Part shown: one piece after another, positions 30,220 to 30,667 of the stretch
Layout: each line of letters begins with the position of its first letter
How positions within the stretch are numbered: position 1 is the first letter of the stretch
Source: Phytophthora sp. 'mugwort'
Taxonomy: Eukaryota; Oomycota; Peronosporomycetes; Peronosporales; Peronosporaceae
DNA: 30,667 nucleotides
Assembly: GCA_033558025.1 (NCBI GenBank)
Contig: JAUCEF010000118.1
Coordinates: 1 to 30,667, forward strand
Direction: 5' to 3'
Translations under genes and position numbers: made by a program
Notes under the pieces: generated by a model
Told to the model about the DNA's origin: nothing
The model's input: the letters and a program-made list of their open reading frames with translations, nothing else
The model's database searches: none

Positions 30220-30667
30220 TTATATATTAAAATCAAAATTGATTTTATTTTTTAACCAAATTAAATAATCTTCTAATGAAACAGCTTCTACAACAATAGG
30301 CATAAATCCATGATTTACTCCACAAATTTCACTACATTGTCCATAAAAAACACCTTCACGTTTAATAAACATTGATGTTTGATTTAAACGACCAGGACAA
30401 GCATCTAATTTTATACCTAATGAAGGTATTGCCCATGAATGTAAAACATCTGAAGCAGTAATTAATACTCGAATATGACTATTAGTTGGAACAACCACAC
30501 GATTATCAACTTCTAAAATTCTAAATTGACCTATTGCTAAATCATCTTCTTGAATCATATAACTATCAAAAATTAAAGGTTCATCAGAAAATTCTAAATT
30601 ATCTGAATATTCATAACTCCAATACCATTGACTACCAATTACTTTTAAAGTAATAATAGGATCAATT
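30220..30667 (-). CDS. cox2: Cytochrome c oxidase subunit II (partial, 5' end outside)
   Basis: The periplasmic-type CuA domain is complete. It has [14 protein letters not shown] near the window edge, [14 protein letters not shown], and the CuA ligand motif [15 protein letters not shown]. The frame stays open to base 30667, and the membrane helices lie beyond. The first ATG in view (30558) is internal, not the start. cox2, the small ORF and cox1 form one minus-strand unit. Confidence 0.97.
   Translation of the reverse strand, partial: IDPIITLKVIGSQWYWSYEYSDNLEFSDEPLIFDSYMIQEDDLAIGQFRILEVDNRVVVPTNSHIRVLITASDVLHSWAIPSLGIKLDACPGRLNQTSMFIKREGVFYGQCSEICGVNHGFMPIVVEAVSLEDYLIWLKNKINFDFNI

Overview
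This window is a piece of a strongly AT-rich mitochondrial genome from a protist. The gene set is mitochondrial: complex I subunits nad2, 3, 4, 5, 6 and 7, cox1-3, atp1, atp6, atp9, ribosomal proteins rps7, rps10 and rps12, and a probable rpl10. The genes use standard codons, and no TGA lies inside a recognised gene. They are intronless and often separated only by tRNAs. The run nad2-trnF-rps10-trnR-trnQ-trnI-trnV-rps12-rps7, the link nad5-nad6-trnR(UCU) and the cox2-cox1 pair with a 32-codon ORF between them all point to an oomycete or a close stramenopile relative. That assignment rests on remembered gene order, not on a database search.

The window is dominated by one giant palindrome. Bases 1-13604 are the reverse complement of 13605-27214, and there is no spacer at the centre (13604/13605). 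Each arm, read inward from its outer edge, carries nad6, nad5, atp1, trnE, nad4, trnH, an rpl10-like ORF and nad7, all transcribed outward. It then carries nad2, trnF, rps10, trnR(GCG), trnQ, trnI, trnV, rps12, rps7, cox3, atp6, trnD, nad3 and atp9, all transcribed towards the centre. The two blocks diverge from a spacer of about 116 bp between nad7 and nad2. Two atp9 copies face each other tail to tail at the centre, 68 bp apart. The left arm runs off the window inside nad6, so the true repeat may be longer than seen.

The two arms show no net length difference within about 9 kb of the centre. Further out they differ by small indels in nad4, atp1, nad5 and nad6. Each indel breaks one copy while the other copy reads through. 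cox1, outside the visible palindrome, also has a one-base frameshift. Most of these sit in homopolymers and look like uncorrected sequencing errors; a 9-bp in-frame deletion in the left atp1 does not.

Right of the palindrome (27215-30667) lie the end of nad6, trnR(UCU), an unassigned spacer of about 410 bp, and then a minus-strand block. That block is cox2 (partial), a 32-codon TatA-like ORF, cox1 and an unknown 137-codon single-pass membrane protein. A strong hairpin separates the two converging units.

Together the genes encode parts of the respiratory chain (complexes I and IV), the ATP synthase and the mitochondrial small ribosomal subunit. No rRNA genes, cob, nad1, nad4L, nad9 or nad11 are visible here.
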